From assembly GCA_023634235.1 (NCBI GenBank), contig JAMKCF010000003.1:25204742-25268741 (forward strand): DNA of 64,000 nt. The letters run 5' to 3'. This document shows positions 47,401 through 57,200 of the stretch, in pieces (position 1 is the first letter of the stretch; every line of letters begins with the position of its first letter). This stretch comes from Pisaster brevispinus. Its lineage: Eukaryota > Echinodermata > Asteroidea > Forcipulatida > Asteriidae. Position numbers and translations under genes: made by a program. The notes beneath the pieces were generated by a model. That model did no database searches. It saw nothing but the letters and a program-made list of their open reading frames with translations, and was not told the DNA's origin.

Positions 47401-50400
47401 TCTCAATCTCTTACATCTTCAAATAGGGTCTAACAACTAGCTAATTTGTGCAACATCATCCCACACAAATACCCAAATAAACAACCACAGGGCAAGCCAA
47501 GAGTCTAGAGAAGAAGCAATTTGAAAACCATATGGCTCGTTTCACCCAGTAGTGGCTATAATTATTAGTATCAAGGCTGAGTAATAGCTGTACAATTCCT
47601 ATGGGAATTCTAGGAGAGCTGGTCATTGATGGATTTTTTTGGTGAAAAAAAAACAAAACTTATGGTAATAAGACAATTGGCATTGCTATTTGGCTAAGTG
47701 TAATTGTGTAACTTGGAATTTTTTCGATTTAAAAACTGTTACTCAATAAGTGATAGATGGTGTCACGCAAAGTTAAGGAGCTTTTGGGAAATAGTATCGT
47801 CGGGGTTAGAGAAGTAGATCAGAGGGCAGGATGTATTTATAAGAGGCAGACATAAAAAAAGTCAGAATTCAGATTGTCTGAAGTTTCTCATTCCTAAAAA
47901 TAAAACCCCAATGAATTCACCGAATGCTGTAGAGCAATTTAGGTTCAAAGAGGGTGTCAGGGAGAACACTTCAGTGAAAAACTGATGGGGCTACCCTGGA
48001 TAAATAAAGAAAAATGAAAATGAAAAAAATAAATAAATAAATTGCAAATCTTACATTGACGGTAGGTATTAGGATTCTTGTGTTCTTAACTACTTCCACT
48101 GCGTGTCCGTGCAAAAAAGGTTCGTAAATCAATCTTGGACTATGCCCGGATGTTTTAGATTTGCAAATGTGTGAGTGGTTTCAACGCCCATGCCACAAGG
48201 TCGTATCTGGCGGCATTGGTTTTTGAATGCAGCAAACTCAAGCTCTGGTGTTTCTGATTGGATGAGAGGTGAGTTTGCGTACTTGAGAAATGACACTTTA
48301 CCGTTTTTTACAATTTGTAATTTACACTATTTTCAATCGACTACAATTCGATACCCATTTCGGTTGGTATGCCTTCCTGGGGATTTGGGGTTTGGGGAAA
48401 GTGGGTTTACATCTACTCCTCTCATTTTACAGGTCAGCTCATAGTTTCTGATTTGTTACCCATTTCAGTTGGTGTGCCTTCCTGGTGATTTGGGGTTTGA
48501 GGAGTGCAAAGACTGGGTTTAGTGTTTCAGTTTCAATCCTGGAAAGTGTGTTTATACATCTACTCCTCTCATTTTACAGGTCAGCTCATAGTTTCTGATT
48601 TGAGTCTAGGTAGAAACTGTCAAACGATGAAACGGAAGTCACGAGTTCCGTTAAACCGTTTCAGAAAATTTACGTAGATGCACAACCCTCCAGCATCAGA
48701 CCAAAGAACTTTGCTCCTCACTACCTCGGGAAGTTTAAAATAATAAAAAAAACCTTTAGGTACGTTAATAATTTTGGGTTTGAACAAACCCTAAATTAGT
48801 TAAAAATTTACCCAGTCAGTTTCCCTTGTGGTTTATTACTTGATGTTTGTTAATAATGATAGACCCTCACCCGAATCCTGTAGATCATCCAATGGAGGCA
48901 AGACAATGCTGTCAGTAGCCACTGATGAATAGATATTGCATGGTTTGATCTCGGCCATCGGGCATGTTATCTGTCGCTTCCTCGTCGCCGCTCTCTTCAT
49001 CTTAGGTGCTGTCTCCTCCTGATGATATTAATGACAAAAGACTGTGGTTAAAAACCAATGAATTAAAACAATGGCGTATCATAGCAGAGATGGTTTAGCA
49101 CACCAGACTCAGGCCTCGAATTTGACACTGGACCGCAGGCCCGAGGCCAGTGATTTTAGCGTCGGGCCAGTAAACTTATGACCGTACAAGTCCGGCGGTC
49201 TTGTGTTTTTTTAGTAATAAAATGTCACTGTATTTTTTCATTAAACTGATCAATTGAGTATTGAAGTATTACCCGAAAGAAAAACTTGATAAATCTTCTC
49301 TTAGTGCTTGGTACAAAAACAGCTCAAATGTGAAACTGTGTAGAGTGTTCTTTTCATTTTGATTCCGGTCTTGTAACAAATTTTCTGGTCCAGTAAAAGT
49401 TTTGAGCTACAAGCCCTGCAGTCTTGTGGATTTTTTCCCCAAATTCGAGCCCTGAGACTCAAGTTCAGGCCCCAATTAAAGCACAAAAGTTTAAAGCACA
49501 AAAGGTGGCTAAGCACAGCAAAATTATGATTACCAAAATAAAGTTACCAGTTACTTTTATTAATCCTGGCCATCTTAGAATGGGTTTGTCTTGCCATTTG
49601 ATTCCAAATTCGTTCTTGCCTTGTTCTGTCAGTGATCAGTGATGCATTTTGGTTTACAATTGCTCCAGTTATCTTAAGATTTTAGAGTAAACATAGTTTC
49701 TAGTATTGTTGTATGTTTACTGACATCTTGGACCAATAGGCCCCTAAATAATAATAATAATAATAATTAGAATAATATAAAATTTAACATAAGCAAAGAG
49801 ACTTAGAGACTTGTGTCTAGAAACAAATTGAAAAAATCAGGTATAAAGTGACTTTAAAGATGAAGGGAAATGACCAACTCAATTTTGTAATGTACTCATT
49901 TTCCAACAGATAGAGAACTGACTGTGAGTGGGGAAAAAATTACAAGTCTCTCGCCTCACAATAAAATGGTGTAAATTGCCATTCTGTTCGATATCCTTCC
50001 AGTGCCAACATCCTATGACATCGTTCTGAAGATTGGCCTGTACATTCTTGTACACGGGGATGTTAGTTCCTTCCTGACTTTTTCAGAGTGAAATTTGAAA
50101 CTTTTTTGTCAGTCAAGAGGTCAAAAATCAAGGATGTATTGATTGAATACTATTGAAAGTCAGGAATAACCCAAAATATCCCCGCCCAAAATGTACACCT
50201 ACATGTTATTTTTCTCAGAATGATGTCATCGGATGTTTTGAATAATGACCAATTTTGCACCGGAAGGGTATCGAATACAATGGCAATTTATACAATTTTT
50301 AACGCAAGGTTAGAGACCTGTGATTTTTTCCCACTCACATAAGGACTCTATCTATTGGAAAACGAGTACATCACAAAATTGAGTTTGACAAATTATCCCT

Positions 50401-53400
50401 TCCTCTTTAAAATAAATGCTTAAGAAAAACATGTTAATATGACCAAGTTGTAATGAATAGAAGATGGGTAAAATGGAAGGCCTGAGTAAATGCAACATTT
50501 TAAACATTATGTAGGTGAAACCACTAACCAGATAATAAATAAACCCAACCAGTGTAGTGTTAGACAGTACAACTTTAATTATTATTATTGTTATTATCAT
50601 TATTATTTTTTTTATTTTATGCAAGTCCCCAGACACACAAGGCTTGAAACTAGCCACTTTAAGGTGTGGGCTACAATCAACTATTTTTTCCAGGGGCAAT
50701 CCTGCAAATTGTACAGTAGATCAAGCTGCTTGAAAACTGAAAGACAATTTGCATATTATTATAATTTATACAATTTTTTAAGAGTCACTGCCTGTAAGAA
50801 TGTACCAAGTGGTGATTCATGGGTTCTCAGATCTTCTTCTAAAAAATCAGAGTGATGCACCTTCATACCAAACTAATATATCCAAAATTTTAGCTCGCTG
50901 ACTCTTTCGGTTTGGGCGTAATAAATTATCAAAGTTTCAGCCAAAAAAACCTCGTGAAACGACAAGTACATTCCTAGAAAACGCAAAAATGTGCGCCAAG
51001 CTTGTCCCAAAAAAATTTAAACATTTTTTGAAACCTCCAGTTGGGTGTAAAACACAAGTAAAAAAAAAATTTGGGATCTCGTTGGCGCGTCATGTTATGC
51101 GGACCTGAACCTTTGATGAACAGCGCCCTCGTGCTGTTTTCAAGGCCTCATAACTCGATGCGCCTTTAAGATCCCAGGAAATAAACAAGTTTACATGAAA
51201 GAACTTGCAGCCCTAAAACAAATTTAAGCACAAAGTGGATGGGATCTCGTTGGCGCAGAGAGATAATAGAGGTCAAAGGTCAAATTTTACCAATTTCTTG
51301 GGTTTCTGCACCTCCGTAACCTCGCGCGCCAACATCAAAAAACTTTTAAAATGACAACCAGGTGTAGAAACAGTTTTCCTCTATGAACAAATAAAACAAG
51401 AATCTTGGGATCTCTACAATTTTCATGTTAAAATATTTTTTGAAACTTCTCTAAGCATTTGTATTTCACACATATTAGCCTAGAATTAGCTTCGAACGGC
51501 ACAACATGCACTTTTCTCATTCTTGTAAATACTTGCGCCAACAAGATCCCATCAATTTTTTCTTGTATTTGGTTTAGTTTAGTGCCTAAACAGATTTCAA
51601 TTGGAAAATAATTGGGATCATGTTGGCGCACAAATATAACAAAGGTCAAAGGTCGTACCAAACTACAAATTTTTACAATTTCGGGCGATTTTGCATCATC
51701 ACGATATATATGCGCCAATATGGTCCCATTAAATTGTCTGCATTTTATGATTATATAGGTTCTCAGCAACACATAACAAACAAAAACTGTATGGGATTTG
51801 TATGGCGCGAACAAATATTAAAGGTCAAAGGTCACAACAGCAATGATGATGTTGCTTCGTGCAAATCATGCAATAGAACTCTGTCAGACATTTCAATCAA
51901 TGATTTCACAAACCTTTATCTCTTTATAAGTTCTGAGGCTATCAAGACTCGGAGTTGGTGGCAAACAAAAGCACATGCATTATATTTTTTTAGAGAAACT
52001 GTGAACAAAATAACAATATTTAAAAACAAATAAAAAAGACAATTACTGCAGGTTTCTTTCAGCTATTTCCTGAAGGGGTACAAAGTACCTGAATTGTCCA
52101 TGGATGTTAACAGTAATATGGTAACAATAATAACATTAAAAATGTTATATAACATTAAGTTGATTAGTTGAAACTTCACACTTTCAGTTCATGACTTTAT
52201 GGACTTGCATAGTACACACAATGTAGACCCAGTATAATATGCATGTGTTTTGTAACTGGGTCATTCCATGTCAAATCAACCAATGGGGTTGCAGGTCACC
52301 TCTCAGATTTGGCTGATATTCATTTCTAATGTTCATCTATGTGTATAATGAGCATGCAAAAAAGAAAATTCCAACTCCAAGTCGTTCCAAAATTAAGGCC
52401 CCTTAAAGTGGGCGTGGCAACCCCCTTTCAGTGAACGCGATTTGCGACAATGAATATTTTGCGTTTTGTAATGTGCTTAAACGTGCCTTAAAAAAAAGAT
52501 ACAAAGCTATAAATTGGTACCTAGGGTGACTGTCACCCAAATAGCTCAAATCTGACCTCAAAACAAGAGCATCACACCCCCTTTTCTCTCTACAGGATGC
52601 TGAAAACACTAATTTCATCTGCCGAAAAAATTTAATTTCCATATTCAGACCCCCTCATACTCACAATAGATAGTTTGAAAAGCTTGATATTGCTATTGTA
52701 TTATATCTAGGCACATGTGGCTATCCTCAAACAAGGATAGAGCCCTTATACATTTAATAAAAAGTTTGCAAGGCTCCAAAGTTGGTTCTTGACCGAAAAT
52801 ATTTTAAAAACACCGACATTCTTGGTGACCTTTGACCTTGGCAACAGTTACCCACCAACATTAAACTTAGACCAATTGTAGATACAAGTCCAATCTATAT
52901 CTGGACTAAATTTCGTTTTGGAGACTCATCTCCTTCATGGTTAGGCAACATTTTGAAATTGGGGTATTTAGCCCATTTTCGGTTGCCACAGCAATGCATA
53001 AGGATATGCATGTACATCATGTACACACTGTGTAATACACGTGTACATGTACATTGTCTCAATGACAATTTAACCACTTTTGTTATAAAAAAATGATTTA
53101 ATCTGATCTTACAAAATTGTGTCTTAAAGATGGGCTACACAATAATGTCAGATTAAATCATTATTTTATAACAATAGTGGTTTAATTGTCATTTTTACAA
53201 CACTTTGGGATCAATAGTGTACACGTACGCGTATGACAGAGTTCTATTGCATGATTTGCACGAAGCAACATCATCATTGCTGTTGTGACCTTTGACCTGT
53301 GATATTTTTTAGCGCCATACAAATCCCATAGAGTTTTTGTTTGTTATGTGTTGCTGAGAACCTATATAATCATAAAATGCAGACAATTTAATGGGACCAT

Positions 53401-55090
53401 ATTGGCGCGTATATATCGTGATGACGCAAAATCGCCCGAAATTTAAAAATTTGTTGTTGGGTACGACCTTTGACCTTTGTTATATTTGTGCGCCAACATG
53501 ATCCCAATTATTTTCCAATTGAAATATGTTTAGGAACACTAAACTAAACCAAACACAAGAAAAAATTTATGGGATCTTGTTGGCGCAAGTATTAACAAGA
53601 ATGAGAAAAGTGCATGTTGTGCCGTTCGAAGCTAATTCTAGGCTAATATGTGTGAAATGCAAATCCTTAGAGAAGTTTCAAAAAATATTTTAACATGAAA
53701 ATTGTAGAGATCCCAAGATTCTTGTTTTATTTGTTCATAGAGGAAAACTGTTTCTACACCTGGTTGTCATTTTAAAAGTTTTTTGATGTTGGCGCGCGAG
53801 GTTACGGAGGTGCAGAAACCCAAGAAATTGGTAAAATTTGACCTTTGACCTCTATTATCTCTCTGCGCCAACGAGATCCCATCCACTTTGTGCTTAAATT
53901 TGTTTTAGGGCTGCAAGTTCTTTCATGTAAACTTGTTTATTTCCTGGGATCTTAAAGGCGCATCGAGTTATGAGGCCTTGAAAACAGCACGAGGGCGCTG
54001 TTCATCAAAGGTTCAGGTCCGCATAACATGACGCGCCAACGAGATCCCAAATTTTTTTTTTACTTGTGTTTTACACCCAACTGGAGGTTTAAAAAAATGT
54101 TTAAATTTTTTTGGGACAAGCTTGGCGCACATTTTTGCGTTTTCTAGGAATGTACTTGTCGTTTCACGAGGGTTTTTTGGCTGAAACTTTGAAAATTTAT
54201 TACTCCAAAACCGAAAGAGTCTGTAAGCTAAAATTTTGGATATATTAGTTTGGTATGAAGGTGTATCACTCTGATTTTTTAGAAGAAGATCTGAGAACCC
54301 ATGAATCACACCCCCCCCCCCCTAATTTGGTACATTCTTACAGGCAGTGACTCTTAAATTAATAACAGAGCCTTTTCAATGTGACATACTTATTTTTCTT
54401 ATTTTACTATAGAGTGTTTGAACCAAGACAAGCAAAATAGAAGTTATTGATGACCTCTCACCTAACTTACCTAGCAAGTTCTTTATCAAAAAGGCAACAC
54501 GAGCAAATACCCCCCCCCCTGAAAAAAGGCATTGTTTCTACTGTACACTACTACTAGTACTACTGTAATACTAGTACTAGTACTACGTGGAACTTAGCAG
54601 CAAAAAAGTCACTCAACTAACTGTGAAAATAACTCCATAATAAATCTAGAGTGAGAACATCAGAAGAGTGCCCCAGGCCTTGACTTAAATGCAAGGGCCA
54701 AAATCTAAATTTGGCAATCTAGCTGAATGTTTAAAGGATAACAACAACAAAACATTGAAACAACAACAAATGTTAGTCATACTCATAGTGACATTGATTG
54801 ACAACTTTATCAATTGTGATTTATCTTGCTTGCAAATTTTGACAGTTCAGACCTGCGTCAGGACCGTCACCATGGAGGAAGAAAATTTTCTTCCTCCATG
54901 GTCAAACTCAAAAATTCCCTTTTTTATATATATTAAACGGATTGCGGTACTTCTATAAAGTTCAGTATCTACACTAAACACATCATTGATCATAATTTAC
55001 AGAAAAAGTTGTGAGTTTCACCTTTTTTGTCTCCAGTTTTACGTCGTTGTTGTCGGACATGGTCCTGTCGCTGTTCAAATCATCCGCCAT
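40350..55090 (-). CDS. NFATC2IP: NFATC2IP (NIP45), SUMO-like-domain protein
   Basis: Eight minus-strand coding exons (55090-55022, 49018-48871, 46503-46374, 45672-45547, 44667-44466, 43257-43107, 42278-42172, 40517-40350) join in phase to 1101 nt (366 aa; human 419). The protein is the animal relative of yeast Rad60/Esc2. It binds the SUMO E2 Ubc9 and works in SUMO-dependent genome maintenance; in mammals it was found as an NFAT cofactor. The N-terminal half is charged and disordered, with two SIM-like stretches (IYLYSDDDD at 101-109 and LSVIDVD at 191-197). Two Rad60-SLD folds follow: about 208-281 (TVKVRSKLGLQR, SDTPESINLHIADIIDCVIV) and about 291-365 (TVEVTLQGRE, KLRFTFDGETIKPSDTPELL, ending NMIDVHVLR). 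There is no diglycine, so it is not a conjugated modifier. Intron 1 is 6.0 kb and holds the large foldback element. Confidence 0.93.
40699..41211. mobile_element. Hairpin-plus-TIR element B
   Basis: A near-perfect hairpin (40699-40862; arms contain GACGGCCGTTTAAAACC and GTCGTGGTCGTGCGATAAAG; apex GAGCCGAAGGCGAGGG) is joined to a module bounded by GTTCATAAATGCCC (about 40863) and GGGGTATTTATGAAC (to about 41211). Same build as element A at 12.8 kb but different sequence. Confidence 0.65.
41441..41491. repeat. (ATT)n microsatellite
   Basis: About 15 ATT units followed by AT-rich sequence to about 41770. AAT-rich tracts also at 41745-41775 and 41998-42035. All in NFATC2IP intron 7. Confidence 0.9.
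42172..42278 (-). CDS. NFATC2IP: NFATC2IP coding exon 7
   Basis: Residues 276-311. Ends SLD1 (DCVIVDP), linker, first strand of SLD2 (ETVEVTLQGREKNSSMT). Confidence 0.93.
42391..42612 (+). mobile_element. Hairpin element with hammerhead-like apex
   Basis: 72-bp arms (42411-42482 and 42517-42588), differing at about three positions, share TGTTGGCTCTGAAAAGAGCC. Outer AT-rich ends (ACTATAAATA / TTTATAGTTA) extend the palindrome. The 34-bp apex holds CTGAAGA, a stem-loop and GAAACGTC. Lies in NFATC2IP intron 6. Confidence 0.75.
42477..42522 (+). ncRNA. Hammerhead-ribozyme-like core
   Basis: GGTCTC (stem I), CTGAAGA (C3-A9; position 7 is free in hammerheads), stem II GAGCAG/CTGTTC around AGTATA, GAAAC, then GTC (cleavage triplet) and GAGACC (stem I). 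The self-complementary ACGT would give stem III only in a dimer. Against it: an extra C after A9 instead of the usual G10.1-C11.1 pair. Confidence 0.35.
43107..43257 (-). CDS. NFATC2IP: NFATC2IP coding exon 6
   Basis: Residues 226-275 of SLD1: TECFSAVIADMAKMEG, SDTPESINLHIADII. Donor G/GTAAGA. Confidence 0.93.
43628..43755 (+). mobile_element. tRNA-derived SINE
   Basis: TTGGTAGAGCGCCGG, TTGGTTCAAGTCCCGCTCC, then AATTTACCCAGTCAGTTTCC and TTGTGGTTTATTACTTG. Confidence 0.8.
44466..44667 (-). CDS. NFATC2IP: NFATC2IP coding exon 5
   Basis: Residues 158-225. Contains SIM-like LSVIDVD, TPRIRNS and the first strand of SLD1 (ITVKVRSKLGLQR). The acceptor CACCGTACCAG/G is chosen because the GTGCAG downstream would break phase. 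Confidence 0.85.
44875..44942 (-). repeat. tRNA-like SINE head
   Basis: Minus strand: AGATAGCTTAATTGGTAGAG and B-box-like GCTCAAGTCCCACTC. Same type as 46195-46262. Confidence 0.6.
44998..45560 (+). repeat. SINE fragment followed by an ACTTACTTGGTAA repeat
   Basis: 45021-45090 matches the SINE body (GGTTCGAGTCCCAGTCGTGA, GTGTCCTTGAGCAAGATAC). 45098-45540 is a second repeat (AAAACTTACTTGGTAAAGAG, TTTGAAGTAATGTAGTTTT, CTCGATGACAAATTGCACCC), partly shared with 46640-46920. Confidence 0.6.
45547..45672 (-). CDS. NFATC2IP: NFATC2IP coding exon 4
   Basis: Residues 116-157. Ser/Pro-rich (SPCSPSPPPDL), then DRQSANDRLTNLLL, which parallels the helix before the SLDs in the human protein. A repeat (45.1-45.54 kb) runs almost up to the donor. 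Confidence 0.82.
46195..46262 (-). repeat. tRNA-like SINE head
   Basis: Minus strand: GGGCTAGATAGCTCAGTTGG (A box) and GATGGTTCAAGTCCCATTC (B box). The anticodon arm is not credible. Confidence 0.6.
46374..46503 (-). CDS. NFATC2IP: NFATC2IP coding exon 3
   Basis: Residues 73-115. Basic KRKKRMTKRTK (nuclear-localisation-like) and the SIM-like IYLYSDDDD. Acceptor CTTGCAG, donor AG/GTACAA. Confidence 0.82.
46640..46925 (+). repeat. Second copy of the ACTTACTTGG repeat
   Basis: AAAGGAAGGCATACGTTTGG, GTGAAAACTTACTTGGTGAG and TTCGAAGTAATGTGATTAT in the same order as at 45.1-45.3 kb. Confidence 0.55.
48353..48602 (+). repeat. Local tandem duplication (unequal copies)
   Basis: Copies 48353-48455 and 48458-48602 share GCCTTCCTGG.GATTTGGGG and TCTACTCCTCTCATTTTACA and end CTCATAGTTTCTGATTTG. 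The second has about 45 extra bases in the middle. Confidence 0.8.
48760..48842 (+). mobile_element. SINE tail fragment
   Basis: AAATTTACCCAGTCAGTTTC and CCTTGTGGTTTATTACTTG, head mostly lost. It ends 29 bp before NFATC2IP exon 2. Confidence 0.65.
48871..49018 (-). CDS. NFATC2IP: NFATC2IP coding exon 2
   Basis: Residues 24-72 plus one base. Basic patch KMKRAATRKRQ, then VLPPLDDLQDS. Acceptor TATCATCAG, donor G/GTGAGG. Confidence 0.78.
49104..49456. mobile_element. MITE with CAGGGCTTGAATTT-type termini, copy 2
   Basis: Opposite orientation to 697-1068. Ends GGCCTCGAATTTGACACTGG and AAATTCGAGCCCTG. Confidence 0.6.
51240..51834 (+). promoter_or_regulatory. Three 17-mer + DR1 modules in the left foldback arm
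   Basis: 17-mers at 51240-51256, 51613-51629 and 51792-51808 (TGGGATC..GTTGGCGC type) are each followed, 30 bp from their start, by AGGTCAAAGGTCA or AGGTCAAAGGTCG (51270-51282, 51643-51655, 51822-51834). Three further 17-mers (51072, and inverted at 51535 and 51712) lack the second part. AGGTCA-N-AGGTCA is the DR1 site of RXR partners, HNF4 and COUP-TF; function here is inferred. Confidence 0.6.
52826..52838 (-). promoter_or_regulatory. DR1-like site in the foldback centre
   Basis: TGACCTTTGACCT, a perfect DR1 on the minus strand, outside both arms and without a 17-mer partner. Confidence 0.45.
53286..53881 (-). promoter_or_regulatory. Three 17-mer + DR1 modules in the right foldback arm
   Basis: DR1 words at 53298-53286, 53476-53464 and 53851-53839, each beginning exactly 30 bp after the start of its 17-mer (53328, 53506, 53881) when read on the minus strand. 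Confidence 0.6.
55022..55090 (-). CDS. NFATC2IP: NFATC2IP coding exon 1
   Basis: Residues 1-23, MADDLNSDRTMSDNNDVKLE then TKK, phase 0, donor AAG/GTGAAA (weak). ATG context AACATGG. No conserved domain; assigned by phase, position and start context. Confidence 0.7.
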
Positions 55091-55212
55091 GTTTACTACT
55101 AAACTAATAATCTGATACCCCGTCGTGTTTCTCCGACGATCAATGAGTATTCATTACCCGGGCTTGAAATGTTGACACAGGTTACCATACCTCCTATCAG
55201 ACGTGTACTATC

Positions 55213-55811
55213 ACCGGACTGAAGCTAGCCGCGTATTGGGCCAGCCGCATATTCAGGAAAATTAGAATCTATGCAGTAAAAGGCGGTGAAATTTCTGTCT
55301 CCCTTCCTTTTTATTTTTAACGAATTTTTTAATAATCTTGCTTTATCAGTATAATGTTTACAATAATTTTCTTTAATATATCAATGACCAGACTCGTAGA
55401 CCAAATTAGCTCATTTGGCTGCATAATTAGTGAGTAATTAGCCGCCACAATTAAGACCTCATCATCAAGACCATATTACGCAACTGCTAAAAAAACTTGC
55501 ACTTACGCCAAAGTAAATGTACCCTTCTTGTAGCATAAAAGATGGAATTTTGTTTAATAATCCAGTAGACTATACCACCGGGCACACTTAATTTTGGAGG
55601 TGGCTAATTCGGATCACTAATTAATACCTAATTAGCCGCTACAATACACGTCATTTTCGAGCATAAATGTACTTGTCACTTACTATTTTGACTGCACTCG
55701 CCGTAAAGTAAATGTACCCTTCGTGTTGCAAAAAAAAGTTGTAATTTTGTTCCATAACCAGATAGACCAAACTGGGCACGCTTAATTGTAAGGGTGGCTA
55801 ATTCGGATCAT
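55213..55811. repeat. Left arm of the 6.3-kb inverted repeat
   Basis: Mirrors 60897-61537: ACCGGACTGAAGCTAGCCGC, AGGAAAATTAGAATCTATGC, AATTAAGACCTCATCATCAA, GGCTAATTCGGATCA. Contains about two units of a 195-bp direct repeat (AAAGTAAATGTACCCTT at 55510 and 55705). Begins 123 bp upstream of the NFATC2IP start. Confidence 0.8.
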
Positions 55812-56011
55812 CATTAAAGAAAACCCAATACATTTGTACATAAAATACACAAAATAATATGCGGTAGCTTCACCCTAAGTATTGAATATAAATTAACACA
55901 CTGGTCAAATTCAGTTTTTCAATTCAATTCACTTTATTTCCAATCCATAAACAAATAAAACAAAGACTGTTATAATTATAAATGGTTATTAAAGGAAAAA
56001 ATGCAGTGATA

Positions 56012-56118
56012 TGCCTTAGTGCAGCAATGCCTTAGTGCAGCAATGCCTTGGAGCAGCAGTGCCTTGGTGCAGCAGTGCATTGGTGCAGCAGTGCCTTGGT
56101 GCAGCAGTGCCTTGGGGC
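56012..56118. repeat. Minisatellite 1 (16-mer)
   Basis: About 6-7 units of TGCCTTRGTGCAGCAR. Confidence 0.9.
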
Positions 56119-56268
56119 AAGGCCCTGCCTGCAGCAAGGCAAGGCCCTGCCTGCAGCAAGGCAAGGCCCTGCCTGCAGCAAGGCAAGGCCCTGCCTGCAG
56201 CAAGGCAAGGCCCTGCCTGCAGCAAGGCAAGGCCCTGCCTGCAGCAAGGCAAGGCCCTGCCTGCAGCG
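56119..56268. repeat. Minisatellite 2 (22-mer)
   Basis: Nearly seven units containing AAGGCCCTGCCTGCAGCAAG, almost without variation. Confidence 0.95.
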
Positions 56269-56300
56269 CCCTGCCAGCATCGCATGTGCACGCCGCGCGT

Positions 56301-56570
56301 CCAGTGTCCAGTGTGCAGTGTGCAGTGTGCAGTGTGCAGTGTGCAGTGTGCAGTGTGCAGTGTGCAGTGTGCAGTGTGCAGTGTGCAGTGTGCAGTGTGC
56401 AGTGTGCAGTGTGCAGTGTGCAGTGTGCAGTGTGCAGTGTGCAGTGTGCAGTGTGCAGTGTCCAGAGTGCAGAGTGCAGTGTCCAGTGTGCAGTGTGCAG
56501 TGTGCAGTGTGCAGTGTGCAGTGTGCAGTGTGCAGTGTGCAGTGTGCAGTGTGCAGTGTGCAGTGTGCAG
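56301..56570. repeat. Minisatellite 3 (7-mer TGCAGTG)
   Basis: About 38 units, with few variants (near 56461-56485). A 7-bp unit free of stops keeps all frames open, which explains the roughly 200-residue open frames on both strands; none is a gene. Confidence 0.97.
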
Positions 56571-56584
56571 TTTTCAATAAAAGT

Positions 56585-57200
56585 TTTGCTCGAGCGTGGC
56601 TCGAACCTCTCCCCTTCTCTCTTCTAGTAGCCCGTCCTACCACTACGCTGTTTTCTTTATTTGAGATATAAATATTTCTTTACCTTATATAATATGTAAA
56701 AAGAAAGCCGCCAGGGTTCGAACCCGGGTTTTTGATTTACTCTACCTTAAACTATCCAATTGTGCTAACTGTCCAGGTCGTAAAGAGTGCTGTATATTTA
56801 CGATATAATTAATGTTACATTAATTAACAGTTAAATATTTTTTAAAAATTAAAATAAAAAAACATGCTGAGCTTTGAACCGGGGTTTTGCACTTTGCACT
56901 ACCACGACCTATTTACTCATCGTATCCAGTTGCGCTGACTGTCCTCCCGGTTGTGTTTGTTTATCTGAGAACGTTACTTTTTTAAACTTAAGATAAATTG
57001 CCATGCCAGTACACTAGGATTTATACTCCGGTCCTGTGGTTTCGGAGTACGTCAACTATCACATTGCGCTAATTATTCTCGGCAAAATAAGCATTCCTTT
57101 TTAAAGATGTAATAAATTAAGCTACTTTTTTAGTAAGATAACAAATGACATACGACCATACTCGGATTCTAACCATCTCCGTCACACAAGTTACACAAGT
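56585..57200 (-). repeat. Row of degenerate tRNA-like units
   Basis: Minus-strand units at about 56585-56650, 56702-56778, 56865-56950, 57010-57085 and 57145-57200. The second is clearest: AGTTAGCACAATTGGATAG (A box) and CCCGGGTTCGAACCCTGGCG (T arm with B box). The third has GTCAGCGCAACTGGATACG. Acceptor stems do not pair, so none is a working tRNA. Confidence 0.55.

Larger units (their letters stand above)
50782..54353. mobile_element. 3.57-kb TTAA-flanked foldback element
   Basis: Left arm 50782-51886 and right arm 53234-54353 are long inverted copies, aligned almost end to end (outer ends GAGTCACTGCCTGTAAGAAT and its complement). TTAA lies immediately outside both ends (50778-50781, 54354-54357), as in a TTAA target duplication. 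The 1.35-kb middle has no coding frame and carries a nested hairpin (53063-53106 against 53148-53191). Whole element in NFATC2IP intron 1. TTAA targets are typical of piggyBac-type transposases, but the end sequence is not piggyBac-like. Confidence 0.8.

Noticed and set aside
1148..56570. CRISPR array
   Set aside because: Tandem repeats have no unique spacers of constant length and the DNA is clearly animal.
56019..56671. Four long open frames (about 180-207 aa) over 56.0-56.7 kb on both strands
   Set aside because: They are translations of the 16-, 22- and 7-bp tandem arrays (CSVQCAV and HCTLHTA repeats). A stop-free 7-mer opens every frame on both strands.
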